Source: Aeromicrobium camelliae
GTDB lineage: Bacteria; Actinomycetota; Actinomycetes; Propionibacteriales; Nocardioidaceae
Direction of reading: 5' to 3'
Assembly: GCF_003850045.1 (NCBI RefSeq)
Contig: NZ_RQJX01000012.1
Coordinates: 52,009 to 116,008, forward strand
Length of the DNA: 64,000 nucleotides
Shown here: positions 1 to 10,499 of the stretch, piece by piece
Layout: each line of letters starts with the position of its first letter
Position numbering within the stretch: the stretch's first letter is position 1
The notes under the pieces: generated by a model
What the model was told of the DNA's origin: nothing
The model's input: the letters and a program-made list of their open reading frames with translations, nothing else
Database searches by the model: none
Made by a program: the position numbers and the translations under genes

Positions 1-55
1 AGCACGGGTCGCCCCGCCTCCACCTGGCCAGACCGACGGATGGATGAGCTCATGA
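1..55 (+). CDS. C-terminal tail of an upstream gene (partial)
   Basis: The second reading frame is open from the window edge and ends in TGA at 53-55, giving 17 residues ([17 protein letters not shown]). The stop overlaps the ATG at 52 as ATGA, the coupling pattern used throughout this window, which argues it is a real gene end. In many actinobacteria a DUF948-type membrane protein precedes the next gene and alaS, so that is a guess for its identity; too little is visible to confirm it. Confidence 0.5.
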   Translation, partial: ARVAPPPPGQTDGWMSS

Positions 56-324
56 CGGGACGTGTTCTGTGGTTCGTCGCCGGGACGGCCGCCGGGGTGT
101 ACGCCTCGGTCAAGGCCCGCCGGGCCGCCTACCGCATGTCGATGCCCGGCCTCGTCGATCAGGCCAGCGCGCTCGGCACCGGCGTTCGCGCGTTCAACGC
201 CGAGATGCGTGAAGGCATGCACGCCAAGGAGTACCAGCTCCGAGCCGAGGTGCTCGGCGCGCCGCAGCTCGACTCCGCCCCCCTGGACCAGCCCCGACTG
301 TCACTCGAGAAGGATCCCACCTGA
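52..324 (+). CDS. Small membrane-anchored protein, DUF6167-like
   Basis: This 90-residue protein has one N-terminal hydrophobic stretch (about residues 4-19, [16 protein letters not shown]) followed by a basic patch (KARRAAYR) and a charged, probably helical tail. A small protein of this type precedes alaS in many actinobacteria and has no known biochemical role. I chose ATG 52 over the in-frame ATG at 40 because it overlaps the upstream stop as ATGA. Its own stop overlaps the alaS start by 1 nt (TGATG), so it is co-translated with alaS. Confidence 0.7.
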   Translation: MTGRVLWFVAGTAAGVYASVKARRAAYRMSMPGLVDQASALGTGVRAFNAEMREGMHAKEYQLRAEVLGAPQLDSAPLDQPRLSLEKDPT

Positions 325-2975
325 TGGACACCGCAGAGATCCGGCGCCGTTTCCTCGCTCACTTCGAGGCCGCCGGCCACACGGTCGTGCCGTCGGCGCC
401 GCTGCTGTTCGACGACCCGAATCTGCTGTTCGTCAACGCGGGCATGGTGCCGTTCAAGCCCTACTTCCTCGGCCAGGAGACGCCGCCGTTCGACCGGGCG
501 ACGAGCGTGCAGAAGTGTGTGCGCACCCTCGACATCGAGGAGGTCGGCAAGACCACGCGTCACGGCACGTTCTTCCAGATGAACGGCAACTTCAGCTTCG
601 GCGACTACTTCAAAGAAGGCGCCATCGAGCTGGCGTGGTCGCTCATCACCAATCCGGTCGACGCCGGCGGTCTCGGTTTCGATCCGGACCGCATCTGGGT
701 CACGGTGCTGCACAGCGACACCGAGGCGCGTGAGCTGTGGAAGAAGGTCGCCGGGCTCCCCGACGAGCGCATCCAGAACCGTGGTCTGCTCGACAACTAC
801 TGGAACATGGGCGTTCCCGGCCCCGGCGGACCGTGCTCGGAGATCTACGTCGACCGCGGCCCGCAGTACGGCCCGGACGGCGGCCCCGAGGCCGACGAGG
901 ATCGCTTCCTGGAGATCTGGAACCTCGTCTTCATGCAGGAGGAGCTGAGCGCGGTCCGCGCGAAGGACGATTTCGACGTCCTCGCTCCGTTGCCCAAGAA
1001 GAACATCGACACCGGCATGGGCCTCGAACGGGTCGCGTACCTCCTGCAGGGCAAGGAGAACATGTACGAGATCGACGAGGTCTTCCCGGTCATCGCCAAG
1101 GCCGCGGAGATGTCGGGCAAGCGCTACGGCGCCGACCACGTCGACGACGTGCGCTTCCGAGTCATCGCCGACCACGTCCGCAGCGGGCTCATGCTCATCG
1201 GCGACGGCGTCACGCCCGGCAACGAGGCGCGCGGGTACGTGCTGCGCCGACTCCTGCGTCGTGCCGTGCGCTCGATGCGCCTGCTCGGTTACGAGGGCCC
1301 GGCGCTGCCTGAACTCCTGCCGGTCAGCCTCGACAAGATGAAGCGCTCCTACCCCGAGTTGGAGGCCGACTTCGCGCGGATCAGCCAGGTCGCCTACGCC
1401 GAGGAGGAGGCGTTCCGTTCCACGCTGGCCAAGGGCACGCAGGTCTTCGATCTCGCTGCCGGCGAGACCAAGACCTCCGGCGCCACGCAGCTCAGCGGCG
1501 ACAAGGCGTTCCAGCTGCACGACACGTACGGCTTCCCGATCGACCTCACGCTGGAGATGGCCGCCGAGCAGGGGCTCAGCGTGGATGAAGAGGGCTTCCG
1601 CGGCCTGATGGCCGAGCAGCGCGCGCGGGCGAAGGCCGATGCCAAGGCCAAGAAGGGCAGCCACGCGGATACGACGCTCTACCGCCAGACACTCGACGCA
1701 CACGGTCCGACCGATTGGCAGGCGTACACGACTCTCACGACCGAGTCGCGCGTCCTCGCGCTCTACGCGCAAGGCGCCACGACGCCCGCGGCCGCGGCCG
1801 GCACGCTCGCCGAGGTCGTGCTGGACCGCACGCCCTTCTACGCCGAGTCGGGCGGTCAGAACGCCGACGCCGGCACGCTGAGCTGGGACGGCGGCCGTGC
1901 CGAGGTGCTCGACGTCCAGCGGCCGGTGCGCGGGCTCGTCGTGCACCAGGTGCGCGTGCTCGAGGGCGAGCTGACGCTCGACACGCTGCTGTCGGCCGAC
2001 GTCGACCGTGACTGGCGCGTCGGTGCCTGCCAGGCGCACTCGGGCACCCACGTCGTGCACGCCGCGCTGCGCGAGGTCCTCGGCCCCACGGCGCTGCAGT
2101 CCGGCTCGTACAACCGGCCCGGGTACCTCCGCTTGGACTTCGGCTGGAACGGCGCGCTCTCGCCCGAGCAGCTCCATGACGTCGAGGAGGCGGCGAACCG
2201 CGCGCTGCGCGAGGACCTTCCCGTGTCGGCGGCGATCATGCCGTTGCCCAAGGCCCGGGAGATCGGCGCGCTCGCCCTGTTCGGTGAGACGTACGGCGAG
2301 GACGTGCGCGTCATCGAGATCGGTGGCCCGTGGTCGCGTGAGCTGTGCGGTGGCACGCACGTACAGCGGTCCAGCCAGATCGGGACCGTCGTGATCACCT
2401 CCGACTCCTCGGTGGGTGCGGGCAACCGCCGCGTCGAGGCGCTCGTGGGACTCGAGGGCTTCCGGTACCTGGCCAAGGAGCGCGATCTGGTGCTTCAGCT
2501 GACGGATCTGTTGAAGACCAAGCCCGATGACGTGCCCGGACGCGTCCAGGACCTCGTGAGCAGGCTGCGCGCCAGCGAAAAGGAGTTGGAGCGCCTCAAG
2601 ACCGCCCAGCTCCTCGGTGCGGCCGGTGACCTGGCCAAGAACGCCAAGGACGTCGACGGCGTGGCGCTCGTCGCCCACCGTGCGGACGGTGTCGGCGGCA
2701 GCGACGTCCGCCAGATGGCCCTCGATATCCGCGGGCGCATCCAGGACCGCCCGGCGGTCGTCGTGGTGATCGGCACGGCCGGCGACAAACCGAGCGTCGT
2801 GGTCGCGGTCAACCCGGCGGCGCAGGAGCGGGGCATCGCGGCGAATCAGCTGATCGGCGTCATCGGCGAGAAGATCGGCGGCCGCGGTGGCGGCAAGGCC
2901 GACGTCGCGCAGGGCGGCGGCACCGACCTCGGTGGCATCGACGCTGCCTTCGCCGCGGTCGAGGCGGCGCTCTGA
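324..2975 (+). CDS. alaS: Alanyl-tRNA synthetase
   Basis: Charges tRNA(Ala) with alanine in the cytoplasm. At 883 residues it is full length for the bacterial enzyme. The N-terminal class II catalytic core includes the [15 protein letters not shown] region (about residues 82-96). The editing domain carries the metal-binding pair H572-x3-H576 (AHSGTHVVH) and C675-x3-H679 (LCGGTH), which clears mischarged Ser/Gly. A glycine-rich DHHA1-like C-terminal domain ([13 protein letters not shown]) closes the protein. The start overlaps the preceding stop by 1 nt, and ruvX begins 2 nt after the stop. Confidence 0.98.
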   Translation: MDTAEIRRRFLAHFEAAGHTVVPSAPLLFDDPNLLFVNAGMVPFKPYFLGQETPPFDRATSVQKCVRTLDIEEVGKTTRHGTFFQMNGNFSFGDYFKEGAIELAWSLITNPVDAGGLGFDPDRIWVTVLHSDTEARELWKKVAGLPDERIQNRGLLDNYWNMGVPGPGGPCSEIYVDRGPQYGPDGGPEADEDRFLEIWNLVFMQEELSAVRAKDDFDVLAPLPKKNIDTGMGLERVAYLLQGKENMYEIDEVFPVIAKAAEMSGKRYGADHVDDVRFRVIADHVRSGLMLIGDGVTPGNEARGYVLRRLLRRAVRSMRLLGYEGPALPELLPVSLDKMKRSYPELEADFARISQVAYAEEEAFRSTLAKGTQVFDLAAGETKTSGATQLSGDKAFQLHDTYGFPIDLTLEMAAEQGLSVDEEGFRGLMAEQRARAKADAKAKKGSHADTTLYRQTLDAHGPTDWQAYTTLTTESRVLALYAQGATTPAAAAGTLAEVVLDRTPFYAESGGQNADAGTLSWDGGRAEVLDVQRPVRGLVVHQVRVLEGELTLDTLLSADVDRDWRVGACQAHSGTHVVHAALREVLGPTALQSGSYNRPGYLRLDFGWNGALSPEQLHDVEEAANRALREDLPVSAAIMPLPKAREIGALALFGETYGEDVRVIEIGGPWSRELCGGTHVQRSSQIGTVVITSDSSVGAGNRRVEALVGLEGFRYLAKERDLVLQLTDLLKTKPDDVPGRVQDLVSRLRASEKELERLKTAQLLGAAGDLAKNAKDVDGVALVAHRADGVGGSDVRQMALDIRGRIQDRPAVVVVIGTAGDKPSVVVAVNPAAQERGIAANQLIGVIGEKIGGRGGGKADVAQGGGTDLGGIDAAFAAVEAAL

Positions 2976-2977
2976 GC

Positions 2978-3448
2978 ATGCGGCGCGGCCGTCGGCTCGG
3001 GATCGACGTGGGCGAGGTCCGCATCGGCGTCGCGAGCTGTGATCCCGACGGGCTGATCGCCACGCCGGTCGAGACCGTTCCGGCGCGCGACGGCGACCCG
3101 ATCGCCCGGATCGCCGCGCTCGTGCGCGAGTACGAGGCCATCGAGTGCGTCGTCGGTCTTCCCGTGTCCCTGTCGGGCCGGGAGGGCGCCGCAGCCGCCA
3201 AAGCGCGTGACTTCGCCGCGCGACTGGTGCCTGCGATCCCCGGCGTGTCGGTACGGTTGGTCGACGAACGGATGTCCACGGTCACCGCCAGCTCGCAGCT
3301 GCGGGCGTCGGGACGCAAGGCGAAGTCCTCGCGTTCGGTCATCGACCAGGCCGCGGCCACGGTGATTCTGCAGACGGCGCTGGACGCCGAACGTACCCGG
3401 GGATCGGCCCCGGGCGAACTCCTCGACGATGGGATCGAGACGACATGA
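2978..3448 (+). CDS. ruvX: Putative pre-16S rRNA nuclease / Holliday junction resolvase-like, YqgF/RuvX family
   Basis: A 156-residue RNase H-fold protein of the YqgF family, implicated in 16S rRNA 5' maturation in E. coli and annotated elsewhere as a Holliday junction resolvase. It shows the N-terminal LGIDVGEVRIGVA strand with the catalytic Asp, the central VVGLPVSLSG motif and the C-terminal VDERMST with acidic residues. It follows alaS by 2 nt and overlaps mltG by 4 nt (ATGA), the usual actinobacterial order. Confidence 0.93.
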   Translation: MRRGRRLGIDVGEVRIGVASCDPDGLIATPVETVPARDGDPIARIAALVREYEAIECVVGLPVSLSGREGAAAAKARDFAARLVPAIPGVSVRLVDERMSTVTASSQLRASGRKAKSSRSVIDQAAATVILQTALDAERTRGSAPGELLDDGIETT

Positions 3449-4593
3449 GCAACGACAGCGGGCTGGATCTGCTGACCGGAGGCGGCGCGGACGGGGCTGG
3501 CGACGGTGGCCGAGGCAACGGCAACGGCCGCGGTGGTCGCCGCCGCGCCGAGCCGCCACGCCGCTCAGGCCGCGGCAAGCTTGTCGCGGCGATCGCGGTG
3601 CTCGCCGTGCTGTGCGTGGGCGGCTTCTGGGCGTTCGGCGAGCTCCGGGACCGTTTCGGTGCTCCGGACGACTACACGGGGGAGGGCTCTGGCGAGGTCA
3701 CCGTGCAGATCGCGGAGGGTGCGAACGGCGCCCAGATCGCTCAGGTCCTCTACGACAACGGCGTGGTCGCCTCCACCGACGCGTTCTACCGGCTCTCGCT
3801 GAGCGACCAGCGCGCTCAGAGCATTCAGCCCGGGACGTACCAGTTGCGCGAGAAGATGTCGGCCAAGGCCGCGCTCGACGCGCTGGTCGACCGCGCCAAC
3901 CGCGTCGAGTCGCGCGTCACGGTGCCCGAGGGGACGCGCGTCGACGACATCGTGCAATTGATCGCTGAGAACACCGACATCACCGCCGAGGATCTTCAGG
4001 CGGCGCTCGCCGATCCGGCCAGCATCGGGCTGCCCGAGGTCGCGCAGGGCAACCCCGAGGGCTATCTGTTCCCCGAGACCTACTTCGTCGAGCCCGACAC
4101 CACCGCCACGCAGTTGCTGAGCCAGATGGTGCAGCAGACGGTGCAGGTGACGCAGGAGCTCGACATCGACGGGCGCGCGGCCTCGCTCGGCTACAACGCC
4201 GAGGAGATCATGACGATCGCGAGCATCCTCGAGTGGGAGGTCAACAACGAGGAGGACTACCGCAAGGCCGCGCGGGTGATCTACAACCGTCTGGACGTCG
4301 GTGAGGCACTGCGGATGGACTCGACCGTGCACTACGTGAGCGGCCGTCGCGGCGACGCCTTCACCACCGATGAGGAACGCAACGCCGACTCGCCGTACAA
4401 CACCTACCGGTATCCGGGTCTGCCGCCCGGACCGATCGGTTCGCCCGGCAAGGCCGCCATCGAGGCGGCGCTCAACCCTGCCGAGGGGGAGTGGATGTAC
4501 TTCGTGGCCGACGTCGAGACCGGCGAGACGACCTTCACCAACACCTACGCGGAGCACCAGCAGGCCTGCCGCGACGCTGGTTTCGAGTGCTGA
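3445..4593 (+). CDS. mltG: Endolytic murein transglycosylase, MltG/YceG
   Basis: Cleaves nascent glycan strands and so terminates peptidoglycan polymerisation at the membrane. The 382-residue protein has a cytoplasmic Gly/Arg-rich N-terminus, one membrane span at about residues 46-66 (GKLVAAIAVLAVLCVGGFWAF), then an extracytoplasmic LysM-like region and the YceG domain. The catalytic glutamate is most likely E263 in ASILEWE. The start overlaps ruvX as ATGA, and the stop overlaps aroE by 1 nt. Confidence 0.95.
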   Translation: MSNDSGLDLLTGGGADGAGDGGRGNGNGRGGRRRAEPPRRSGRGKLVAAIAVLAVLCVGGFWAFGELRDRFGAPDDYTGEGSGEVTVQIAEGANGAQIAQVLYDNGVVASTDAFYRLSLSDQRAQSIQPGTYQLREKMSAKAALDALVDRANRVESRVTVPEGTRVDDIVQLIAENTDITAEDLQAALADPASIGLPEVAQGNPEGYLFPETYFVEPDTTATQLLSQMVQQTVQVTQELDIDGRAASLGYNAEEIMTIASILEWEVNNEEDYRKAARVIYNRLDVGEALRMDSTVHYVSGRRGDAFTTDEERNADSPYNTYRYPGLPPGPIGSPGKAAIEAALNPAEGEWMYFVADVETGETTFTNTYAEHQQACRDAGFEC

Positions 4594-5408
4594 TGGTGGC
4601 GCCACGCCGGTGTGCGGTCGTCGGCCGCCCGATCACGCATTCGCTGTCTCCGGTCATGCACCGGGCGGCGTACGACGCACTCAATCTTGACTGGAGCTAC
4701 GACGCGGTCGAGGTGGGTGCGGGTGGGCTTGCTGCGTTCGCGGCGGGGCTCGACGACTCCTGGCGGGGATTGTCGGTCACGATGCCGCTCAAGCGGGAGG
4801 CCGCCGAGCTGGCCGTGCATCGCAGTGACGACGTCGCGTTCCTCGGCGTCGCGAACACCCTGGTGCGCGAGCAGGACGGCTGGCACGCGAGCAATACCGA
4901 CGTCCCCGGTGCCCTGACCGCGCTGCGGGAGGCGGGCGTCGAATGTGTACGGACCGTCCGCGTGCTGGGCGGTGGTGCCACGGCCGCCTCCCTCGTGCTC
5001 GCGGCCCACCGTCTCGGTGCCCTGCGGGTCACGTTGCAACTACGGGATCCCTCGCGGGCGGGCGAGACGCTCGACGTCGCGCGTGCGCTCGGGCTGGAGG
5101 TCGAGGTCGTCGGTCTCGAGACTCCGGTCGTCGAGCACGCAGATCTGCTCGTGAACACCATCCCGCCCGCTGCCACGGCCGGTCGGGCACATGAGCTCGT
5201 CGAGGCCTCCGGCGCCGTCTTCGAGGCGCTCTACGACCCGTGGCCGTCCCCCTTGCTCCGGGCAGCGGAGGAGGAGGGCGTCGCCGCGTGCTCAGGACTC
5301 GACCTCCTCGTCCATCAGGCGGTGCTCCAGGTGGTGGCCATGACCGGGCAGGTCGTCGATCCACAGGTGCTCCGCGTGCCGGCCTTCGACGCGGTGGCGG
5401 CGCGGTAG
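4593..5408 (+). CDS. aroE: Shikimate dehydrogenase
   Basis: NADPH-dependent reduction of 3-dehydroshikimate to shikimate, step 4 of the aromatic pathway. Substrate-binding GRPITHSLSPVMH lies at residues 11-23, the catalytic Lys in VTMPLKREA near residue 66, and NTDVPGAL near residue 100. The nucleotide loop is GGGATAAS rather than the usual GGGGTAR form. I start it at ATG 4593, which overlaps the mltG stop by 1 nt (271 residues); the frame is open further upstream but only as antisense-free coding shadow of mltG. aroC-aroK-aroB lie just downstream. Confidence 0.93.
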   Translation: MVAPRRCAVVGRPITHSLSPVMHRAAYDALNLDWSYDAVEVGAGGLAAFAAGLDDSWRGLSVTMPLKREAAELAVHRSDDVAFLGVANTLVREQDGWHASNTDVPGALTALREAGVECVRTVRVLGGGATAASLVLAAHRLGALRVTLQLRDPSRAGETLDVARALGLEVEVVGLETPVVEHADLLVNTIPPAATAGRAHELVEASGAVFEALYDPWPSPLLRAAEEEGVAACSGLDLLVHQAVLQVVAMTGQVVDPQVLRVPAFDAVAAR

Positions 5409-5411
5409 TCT
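5406..5411 (+). promoter_or_regulatory. -10 box for a leaderless prepilin-peptidase transcript
   Basis: TAGTCT, whose first three bases are the aroE stop codon, is followed by 6 nt and then the GTG start of the next gene. This spacing puts the transcript start at or beside the start codon, the standard actinobacterial leaderless layout. No clear -35 box is visible. Confidence 0.45.
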
Positions 5412-5417
5412 CTCGTC

Positions 5418-6083
5418 GTGCCGTCCGCCGCCTCGCTCGCCGTCGTCGTCGCTGCCGTCCTCGCGGCACTCACTCGATGGTGGCTCGCGCGGTTGCCCGA
5501 GCCTGCGGAGCCCGACGACGACAAAGTGCCGTACGCCCGACTCGCCGAGCCTCCGTTCCTGGCTCTGCTGTGCGCGATCGGCGCGGCGGTGCTCGCCGCG
5601 GTGGCCGTCTGGCAACTGCCCCAGCCGCTCGTGCCCGTGTGGACCCTGCTCGCGGCCATGACCCCGGTGCTGGCGTACATCGATGCGCGCACCCATCTGC
5701 TGCCGTTCCTCATGGTGGCGCCGCTCTACGTCGCCACCTGGTTGCTCACGGTCGCGGTCGCTTGGTCCGGCGACGACTGGACCATCGCCCGCGACGCACT
5801 CGTCGGCAACGTCGTCGTGTTCGCAGCGTTCGTCCTGCTGTACATCGTCGCGGGACGGTTCTTCGCGGGCGGCTTCGGCTACGGCGACGTCCGGCTGTCC
5901 GCGGTGCTGGGTGTCGCACTGGGTCCGCTGGGCCTGACGGCCTCGTTCGTGGGGCTGTACGCCGGCTTCGTCATCGCCGCTGTAGCCGGAATCGTCCGCA
6001 ACCGCGGTCGGGTCAGGGGCGGTCCGCCGATCGCCTTCGGACCGGCCATGCTGGTGGGGGCGTTCGTCGGCACGTTCGTCTGA
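5418..6083 (+). CDS. A24-family prepilin peptidase-like membrane protein (peptidase domain only)
   Basis: A 221-residue polytopic membrane protein with about six hydrophobic segments. It carries the two aspartyl-protease signatures of the TadV/CpaA/PilD peptidase core: [10 protein letters not shown] (first Asp, near residue 87) and GYGDVR (GxGD, near residue 155). The N-terminal cysteine-rich methylase domain of classical PilD enzymes is absent, as in TadV-like or PppA-short forms. No pilin genes are nearby; a peptidase of this kind between aroE and aroC is a recurring actinobacterial arrangement. GTG start, probably leaderless. Confidence 0.85.
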   Translation: MPSAASLAVVVAAVLAALTRWWLARLPEPAEPDDDKVPYARLAEPPFLALLCAIGAAVLAAVAVWQLPQPLVPVWTLLAAMTPVLAYIDARTHLLPFLMVAPLYVATWLLTVAVAWSGDDWTIARDALVGNVVVFAAFVLLYIVAGRFFAGGFGYGDVRLSAVLGVALGPLGLTASFVGLYAGFVIAAVAGIVRNRGRVRGGPPIAFGPAMLVGAFVGTFV

Positions 6084-6129
6084 CGGGCGCATTCGGGGGC
6101 CGTGTCGCCCGCGTGGAAGAATCAGGCCC

Positions 6130-7308
6130 ATGCTTCGTTGGTTGACGGCCGGGGAATCCCACGGCCCAGCGCTGGTGGCGACTCTCGACGGCCTTCCGGC
6201 AGGTGTCGAGGTCGCGAGCAAGGAGATCCAGGCGGCCCTCGCTCGCCGTCGACTCGGGTACGGCCGGGGCGCGCGCATGAACTTCGAGGCCGACGAGCTC
6301 GAGATCATCGGCGGGATCCGCCACGGCCGGACCCTCGGAAGCCCGGTCGCGCTGCGGATCGGCAACAGCGAGTGGCCCAAGTGGGAGCGGGTCATGGCAG
6401 CCGACCCGGTCGACGAGGAGGAACTCGCGGGCCTCAAACGCAACGCGCCGCTGACCCGGCCACGGCCCGGACACGCCGACCTCGCGGGCATGCAGAAGTA
6501 CGACTTCGACGAGGCGCGGCCGATCCTGGAGCGGGCGAGCGCCCGTGAGACCGCAGCCCGCGTCGCGCTCGGAGAGATCGCCGCCCGCTTCCTCCAGCAG
6601 GCCACGGGCGCCACGATCGTCAGCCACGTCGTGGAGATCGGCAGCGTGGCCGCCCCGGCCGGGCTGCTCCCCACCCACGCCGACATCGAGCGGCTCGATG
6701 CCGACCCCGTACGGTGCTTCGACCCTGCGGCCTCGGCCGCGATGGTCGCCGAAATCGACGCGGCCCACAAGGACGGCGACACGCTCGGCGGCGTCGTCGA
6801 GGTGCTCGTCGACGGTTTGCCGCCGGGCCTCGGCTCCCACACCCAGTGGGACCGTCGACTCGACAGCCGCTTGGCCGGCGCGCTCATGGGCATCCAGGCC
6901 ATCAAGGGCGTCGAGCTCGGCGACGGGTTCGAGTTGGCCCGCACTCGCGGTTCTGCCGCCCACGACGAGATCGTCCCCACGCCCGAGGGGATCCGCCGCA
7001 CAAGTGGACGCTCCGGCGGAACCGAAGGTGGAATGACCACCGGCGAGGTGCTGCGGGTCCGCGCTGCGATGAAGCCCATCGCCACCGTGCCGCGAGCGCT
7101 GCGGACCGTCGACGTCAGCACGGGCGACGAGGCCGTCGCGCACCACCAGCGGTCCGACGTCTGCGCGGTCCCGGCAGCAGGCATCGTCGCGGAGGCGATG
7201 GTCGCTCTCGTCGTGGCGGGCGCCGTGCTGGAGAAGTTCGGCGGGGACTCGGTGGGGGAGACCCGGCGCAACGTGCAGTCGTATCTGGACCACCTGAGGT
7301 TCCGGTGA
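6130..7308 (+). CDS. aroC: Chorismate synthase
   Basis: Converts 5-enolpyruvylshikimate-3-phosphate to chorismate with reduced FMN as cofactor. Family signatures are present across 392 residues: GESHGPAL near the N-terminus, [42 protein letters not shown] and the C-terminal [18 protein letters not shown] 6130 is preceded by a 46-nt gap after the peptidase gene. The stop overlaps the aroK GTG start (GTGA), so the two are coupled. Confidence 0.97.
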   Translation: MLRWLTAGESHGPALVATLDGLPAGVEVASKEIQAALARRRLGYGRGARMNFEADELEIIGGIRHGRTLGSPVALRIGNSEWPKWERVMAADPVDEEELAGLKRNAPLTRPRPGHADLAGMQKYDFDEARPILERASARETAARVALGEIAARFLQQATGATIVSHVVEIGSVAAPAGLLPTHADIERLDADPVRCFDPAASAAMVAEIDAAHKDGDTLGGVVEVLVDGLPPGLGSHTQWDRRLDSRLAGALMGIQAIKGVELGDGFELARTRGSAAHDEIVPTPEGIRRTSGRSGGTEGGMTTGEVLRVRAAMKPIATVPRALRTVDVSTGDEAVAHHQRSDVCAVPAAGIVAEAMVALVVAGAVLEKFGGDSVGETRRNVQSYLDHLRFR

Positions 7309-7814
7309 GGCCCGCCGTCGTCCTGGTGGGCCCGCCGGGCGTGGGGAAGTCGACGGTCGGGGCGATCGTCGCCGCGCGGCTCGGAGTGCCCCTGCGCGAC
7401 ACGGACGAGGACATCGCAGCCGAGCAGGGCCGCTCGGTGCAGGAGATCTTCGTCGAGTCCGGTGAACCGCATTTCCGCGAACTCGAGCGCCAGGCCGTCG
7501 CGCGGGCGCTCGCCGAGCACGACGGTGTGCTCTCGCTCGGTGGCGGTGCGCCGTTGCACTCCGAGACCCGCCGGTTGCTGCGGGAGCACCATGTGGTGTT
7601 CCTCGACGTCGGTCTCGCCCAAGCCGCCTCGCGGGTCGGACTGAACAGCGGCCGCCCGCTGCTCCTGGGCAATGTCCGCGGTCAGCTCAAGCGGCTCATG
7701 GACGAGCGCCGTCCGGTGTATACCGAGGTCGCCACCGTGACGATCGACACCGACGGGCGCACCCCCGAAGAGGTCGCCGAGGCCGTCATCGACGCGGTGA
7801 AGGCGAACCGATGA
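7305..7814 (+). CDS. aroK: Shikimate kinase
   Basis: ATP-dependent 3-phosphorylation of shikimate. The 169-residue product has the P-loop GPPGVGKST at residues 7-15, the shikimate-binding [11 protein letters not shown] region and [12 protein letters not shown], and matches the family's usual length. The GTG start at 7305 overlaps the aroC stop and gives the correct N-terminus ([12 protein letters not shown]). Its stop overlaps aroB by 4 nt (ATGA). Confidence 0.95.
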   Translation: MRPAVVLVGPPGVGKSTVGAIVAARLGVPLRDTDEDIAAEQGRSVQEIFVESGEPHFRELERQAVARALAEHDGVLSLGGGAPLHSETRRLLREHHVVFLDVGLAQAASRVGLNSGRPLLLGNVRGQLKRLMDERRPVYTEVATVTIDTDGRTPEEVAEAVIDAVKANR

Positions 7815-8893
7815 GCCACCGTCTGCGCGTCGCGACGGCACAGCCGTACGACGTCCACGTGCGCCATGGCGCCGATGCCGAACTCGCTCACCTGGCGCCG
7901 CAGGACGCCGAGCGCGTCGCCATCGTGCACAGTCCCGCCGTAACCGACCGCGCCGAGCGGCTCGCGTCGGGGTTGGCCCACCGCCAGGTCCTGCTCATCG
8001 AGGCACCCGACGGCGAGCAGGCCAAGACTCCTGAGTTCCTGGCTCACTGCTGGAGCCAACTCGCCCACCACGGGTACACCCGGTCAGATCTCGTCGTCGG
8101 CGTCGGCGGCGGAGCCACCACCGACCTCGCCGGCTTCCTCGCGGCCAGCTGGCTGCGCGGCGTCCGGTTCGTCACCGTGCCCACGACCGTCCTCGGGATG
8201 GTCGACGCGGCGGTCGGCGGTAAGACCGGGATCAATCTGCGGGAAGGCAAGAACCTCGTCGGCGCCTTCCACGAGCCCATCGGCGTCCTGTGCGATCTTG
8301 ACGCGTTGACGACCCTGCCTGGGGCCGAGATCCGCAGCGGACTCGCCGAGATCGTCAAGTGCGGCTTCATCGCCGATCCGCAGATCCTGGACCTGATCGA
8401 GGCCGATCCGGTCGCCGCAGCCGATCCGCACGACCGGCTGCTCGCCGACCTCATCGCCCGCGGCATCGCGGTGAAGGCCGCCACGGTAGCCGGCGACCTC
8501 ACCGAGCAGGGCCCTGGCGGCGTCATCGGTCGCGAGGCCCTCAACTACGGACACACGCTCGGTCACGCGATCGAGCGTCACGAGCAGTACCGCGTCCGGC
8601 ACGGCGAGGCGATCAGCATCGGCATGGTGTTCGCGGCCGAGCTCGCGCACCGCACCGGGCACATCGACTCGCGCCTGCTCGCCCGCCACCGCCGGGTGCT
8701 CGACGTCCTCGGTCTCCCCACCACGTATCGCACCGGGCTCTTCGCCGACCTGCTCGACGGTATGCGCCTGGACAAGAAGTCGCGCGGTTCGACGTTGCGC
8801 TTCGTCGTGCTGCACGGACTCGCGGCACCGACGATCCTCGCCGGACCGGACGAGGCCGTGCTGCGCGCGAGTTACGAGGCGATCGCCGAGTGA
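7811..8893 (+). CDS. aroB: 3-dehydroquinate synthase
   Basis: Cyclises DAHP to 3-dehydroquinate, the second shikimate-pathway step, using NAD+ and a divalent metal. It has DGEQAKT, the NAD-binding GGGATTDLAGFLAA, the VPTTVLGMVDAAVGGKTGIN stretch, the metal-binding NYGHTLGHAIE and RHGEAISIGM. The 360-residue length is standard. It is coupled to aroK upstream (ATGA) and to the peptidase downstream (GTGA). The first committed step (DAHP synthase) is not in the window. Confidence 0.97.
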   Translation: MSHRLRVATAQPYDVHVRHGADAELAHLAPQDAERVAIVHSPAVTDRAERLASGLAHRQVLLIEAPDGEQAKTPEFLAHCWSQLAHHGYTRSDLVVGVGGGATTDLAGFLAASWLRGVRFVTVPTTVLGMVDAAVGGKTGINLREGKNLVGAFHEPIGVLCDLDALTTLPGAEIRSGLAEIVKCGFIADPQILDLIEADPVAAADPHDRLLADLIARGIAVKAATVAGDLTEQGPGGVIGREALNYGHTLGHAIERHEQYRVRHGEAISIGMVFAAELAHRTGHIDSRLLARHRRVLDVLGLPTTYRTGLFADLLDGMRLDKKSRGSTLRFVVLHGLAAPTILAGPDEAVLRASYEAIAE

Positions 8894-9936
8894 GTGCCGC
8901 GGACCGCCGGGACCGTCTCGCCGCGCTGGTGCGCGAGCGCGACGCCGACGCGATGTTCGTCGGCGACCTCGTCAACGTCCGCTATCTCACCGGTTTCACC
9001 GGATCCAACGGCGCCGTGCTCGTCCACGCGGACGGTACGGCCGTGTTCTTCACGGACGGTCGTTACCAGGACCAGGCTGCCGTGGAGGTCCCGGACCTCG
9101 AGCGCGTGATCACCCGGCGCATCCTCGACGAGGTGCGCGCCCGCGCCGCGGGGACGCTCATGGCCGAGACGCATCTGCTCGCCGTGGACGCGTGGGAGCA
9201 ACTCGGCCGGCCGCACGCGGCCGGCCGGCTCGTCGAGGGGTTGAGGGAGGTCAAGGACGAGTCCGAGATCGCCGCGCTGCGTCGTGCATGCGCCATCTCA
9301 ACCGAGGCGCTCGAACGCCTGCTCAGCGGCCCGCTCCTGGGTCGCAGTGAGCGGGAGCTCGCCCGCGATCTCGAGTGGCGGATGCTGGAGTTGGGAGCCG
9401 AGGACAAGGCGTTCGACACGATCCTCGCGACCGGTGACCACACCGCCATCCCGCACCATCACCCCACCGACCGGGTGGTGCGGCCGGGCGACCTGCTCAA
9501 GATCGACTTCGGTGCGCGCGTCGACGGCTATCACGCCGACTGCACCCGCACCGTCGTCGTCGGCGCGGCCGCGGACTGGCAGCGCGAGATCTACGCGGCG
9601 GTCCGCGCGTCACAGGCTGCCGGAGTGGAGCGGTTGCGCCACGGTGTGCCGGTGCCCGAGGCGCATGCGGCCGCTGTCGACAGCCTTGAGGCGGCCGGCT
9701 GGCTGCACGCGTTCACGACCGGCCTCGGACACGGCGTCGGGCTGCAGATCCACGAGGACCCGTTTCTCGGTCCTGGGCACCCGAGTACACTGACTCGTCG
9801 CACTGTTCTGACGATGGAGCCGGGGATTTACCTGCCCGGTCGCGGGGGAGTGCGCATCGAAGACACCGTCCTCGTGACCGACTCCGGCCCCGAGGTGCTG
9901 ACCACGACGACCAAAGACCTCATGGAGATCGCCTGA
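8890..9936 (+). CDS. M24-family Xaa-Pro aminopeptidase/dipeptidase
   Basis: A 348-residue metallopeptidase with a creatinase-type N-terminal domain (about 1-125) and a pita-bread M24 catalytic domain. Metal ligands are visible: two Asp in [18 protein letters not shown], His in [12 protein letters not shown], Glu in [10 protein letters not shown] and Glu in VRIEDTV. Expected to trim peptides at X-Pro bonds. The GTG at 8890 overlaps the aroB stop (GTGA) and gives [13 protein letters not shown]. It sits immediately before efp, as pepQ/pepP often does in Gram-positives. Confidence 0.88.
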   Translation: MSAADRRDRLAALVRERDADAMFVGDLVNVRYLTGFTGSNGAVLVHADGTAVFFTDGRYQDQAAVEVPDLERVITRRILDEVRARAAGTLMAETHLLAVDAWEQLGRPHAAGRLVEGLREVKDESEIAALRRACAISTEALERLLSGPLLGRSERELARDLEWRMLELGAEDKAFDTILATGDHTAIPHHHPTDRVVRPGDLLKIDFGARVDGYHADCTRTVVVGAAADWQREIYAAVRASQAAGVERLRHGVPVPEAHAAAVDSLEAAGWLHAFTTGLGHGVGLQIHEDPFLGPGHPSTLTRRTVLTMEPGIYLPGRGGVRIEDTVLVTDSGPEVLTTTTKDLMEIA

Positions 9937-10499
9937 TGGCCACCACGAACGACCTGAAGAACGGCATGGTGCTCAACCTCGACGGACAGCTGTGGTCCGT
10001 CGTGTGGTTCCAGCACCACAAGCCCGGCAAGGGCGGTGCGGTCGTGCGCACGAAGCTCAAGAACGTGACCAGCGGCAAGGTCGTCGACAAGACGTTCAAC
10101 GCCGACGTCAAGGTCGAGGTCGCCAATGTCGACAAGCGCGACATGCAGTACCTGTACCACGACGGCACGTCCTACGTGTTCATGGACAACAGCACGTACG
10201 ACCAGCTCGAGCTGAACGAGGCCGTCGTCGGCGACGCCAAGGACTACATGCTGGAGAACCAGAGCGCCGTCGTCGCTGTCAACGAGGGCACGCCGCTGTA
10301 CATCGAGCTCCCGGCGTCGGTCGAGCTCGTCGTCGAGTACACCGAGCCGGGCCTGCAGGGTGACCGTTCCAGCGGCGGCACCAAGCCCGCGCGCCTGGAG
10401 ACCGGCAAGGAGATCCAGGTCCCGCTGTTCATCACCACCGGCGAGAAGGTCAAAGTCGACACGCGCGACGGCAGCTACCTCGGCCGCGTGCAGTCCTGA
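9936..10499 (+). CDS. efp: Elongation factor P
   Basis: Binds between the P and E sites and rescues ribosomes stalled on polyproline. The 187-residue, three-domain protein has the KOW-like N-domain whose tip reads KPGKGGAV with Lys32 at the position that is beta-lysylated in E. coli. No modification enzymes (EpmA/EpmB) are visible here, in line with actinobacterial EF-P working unmodified (general knowledge). C-terminal signature [14 protein letters not shown] text is [19 protein letters not shown]. The start overlaps the peptidase stop, and the stop overlaps nusB. Confidence 0.97.
   Translation: MATTNDLKNGMVLNLDGQLWSVVWFQHHKPGKGGAVVRTKLKNVTSGKVVDKTFNADVKVEVANVDKRDMQYLYHDGTSYVFMDNSTYDQLELNEAVVGDAKDYMLENQSAVVAVNEGTPLYIELPASVELVVEYTEPGLQGDRSSGGTKPARLETGKEIQVPLFITTGEKVKVDTRDGSYLGRVQS

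Noticed and set aside
159..2678. Long open frame on the minus strand (839 codons) opposite alaS
   Set aside because: It lies wholly antisense to a certain gene; in GC-rich DNA the complementary frame is stop-poor. The predicted protein shows no domain and is dominated by Arg/Ala/Gly/Val.
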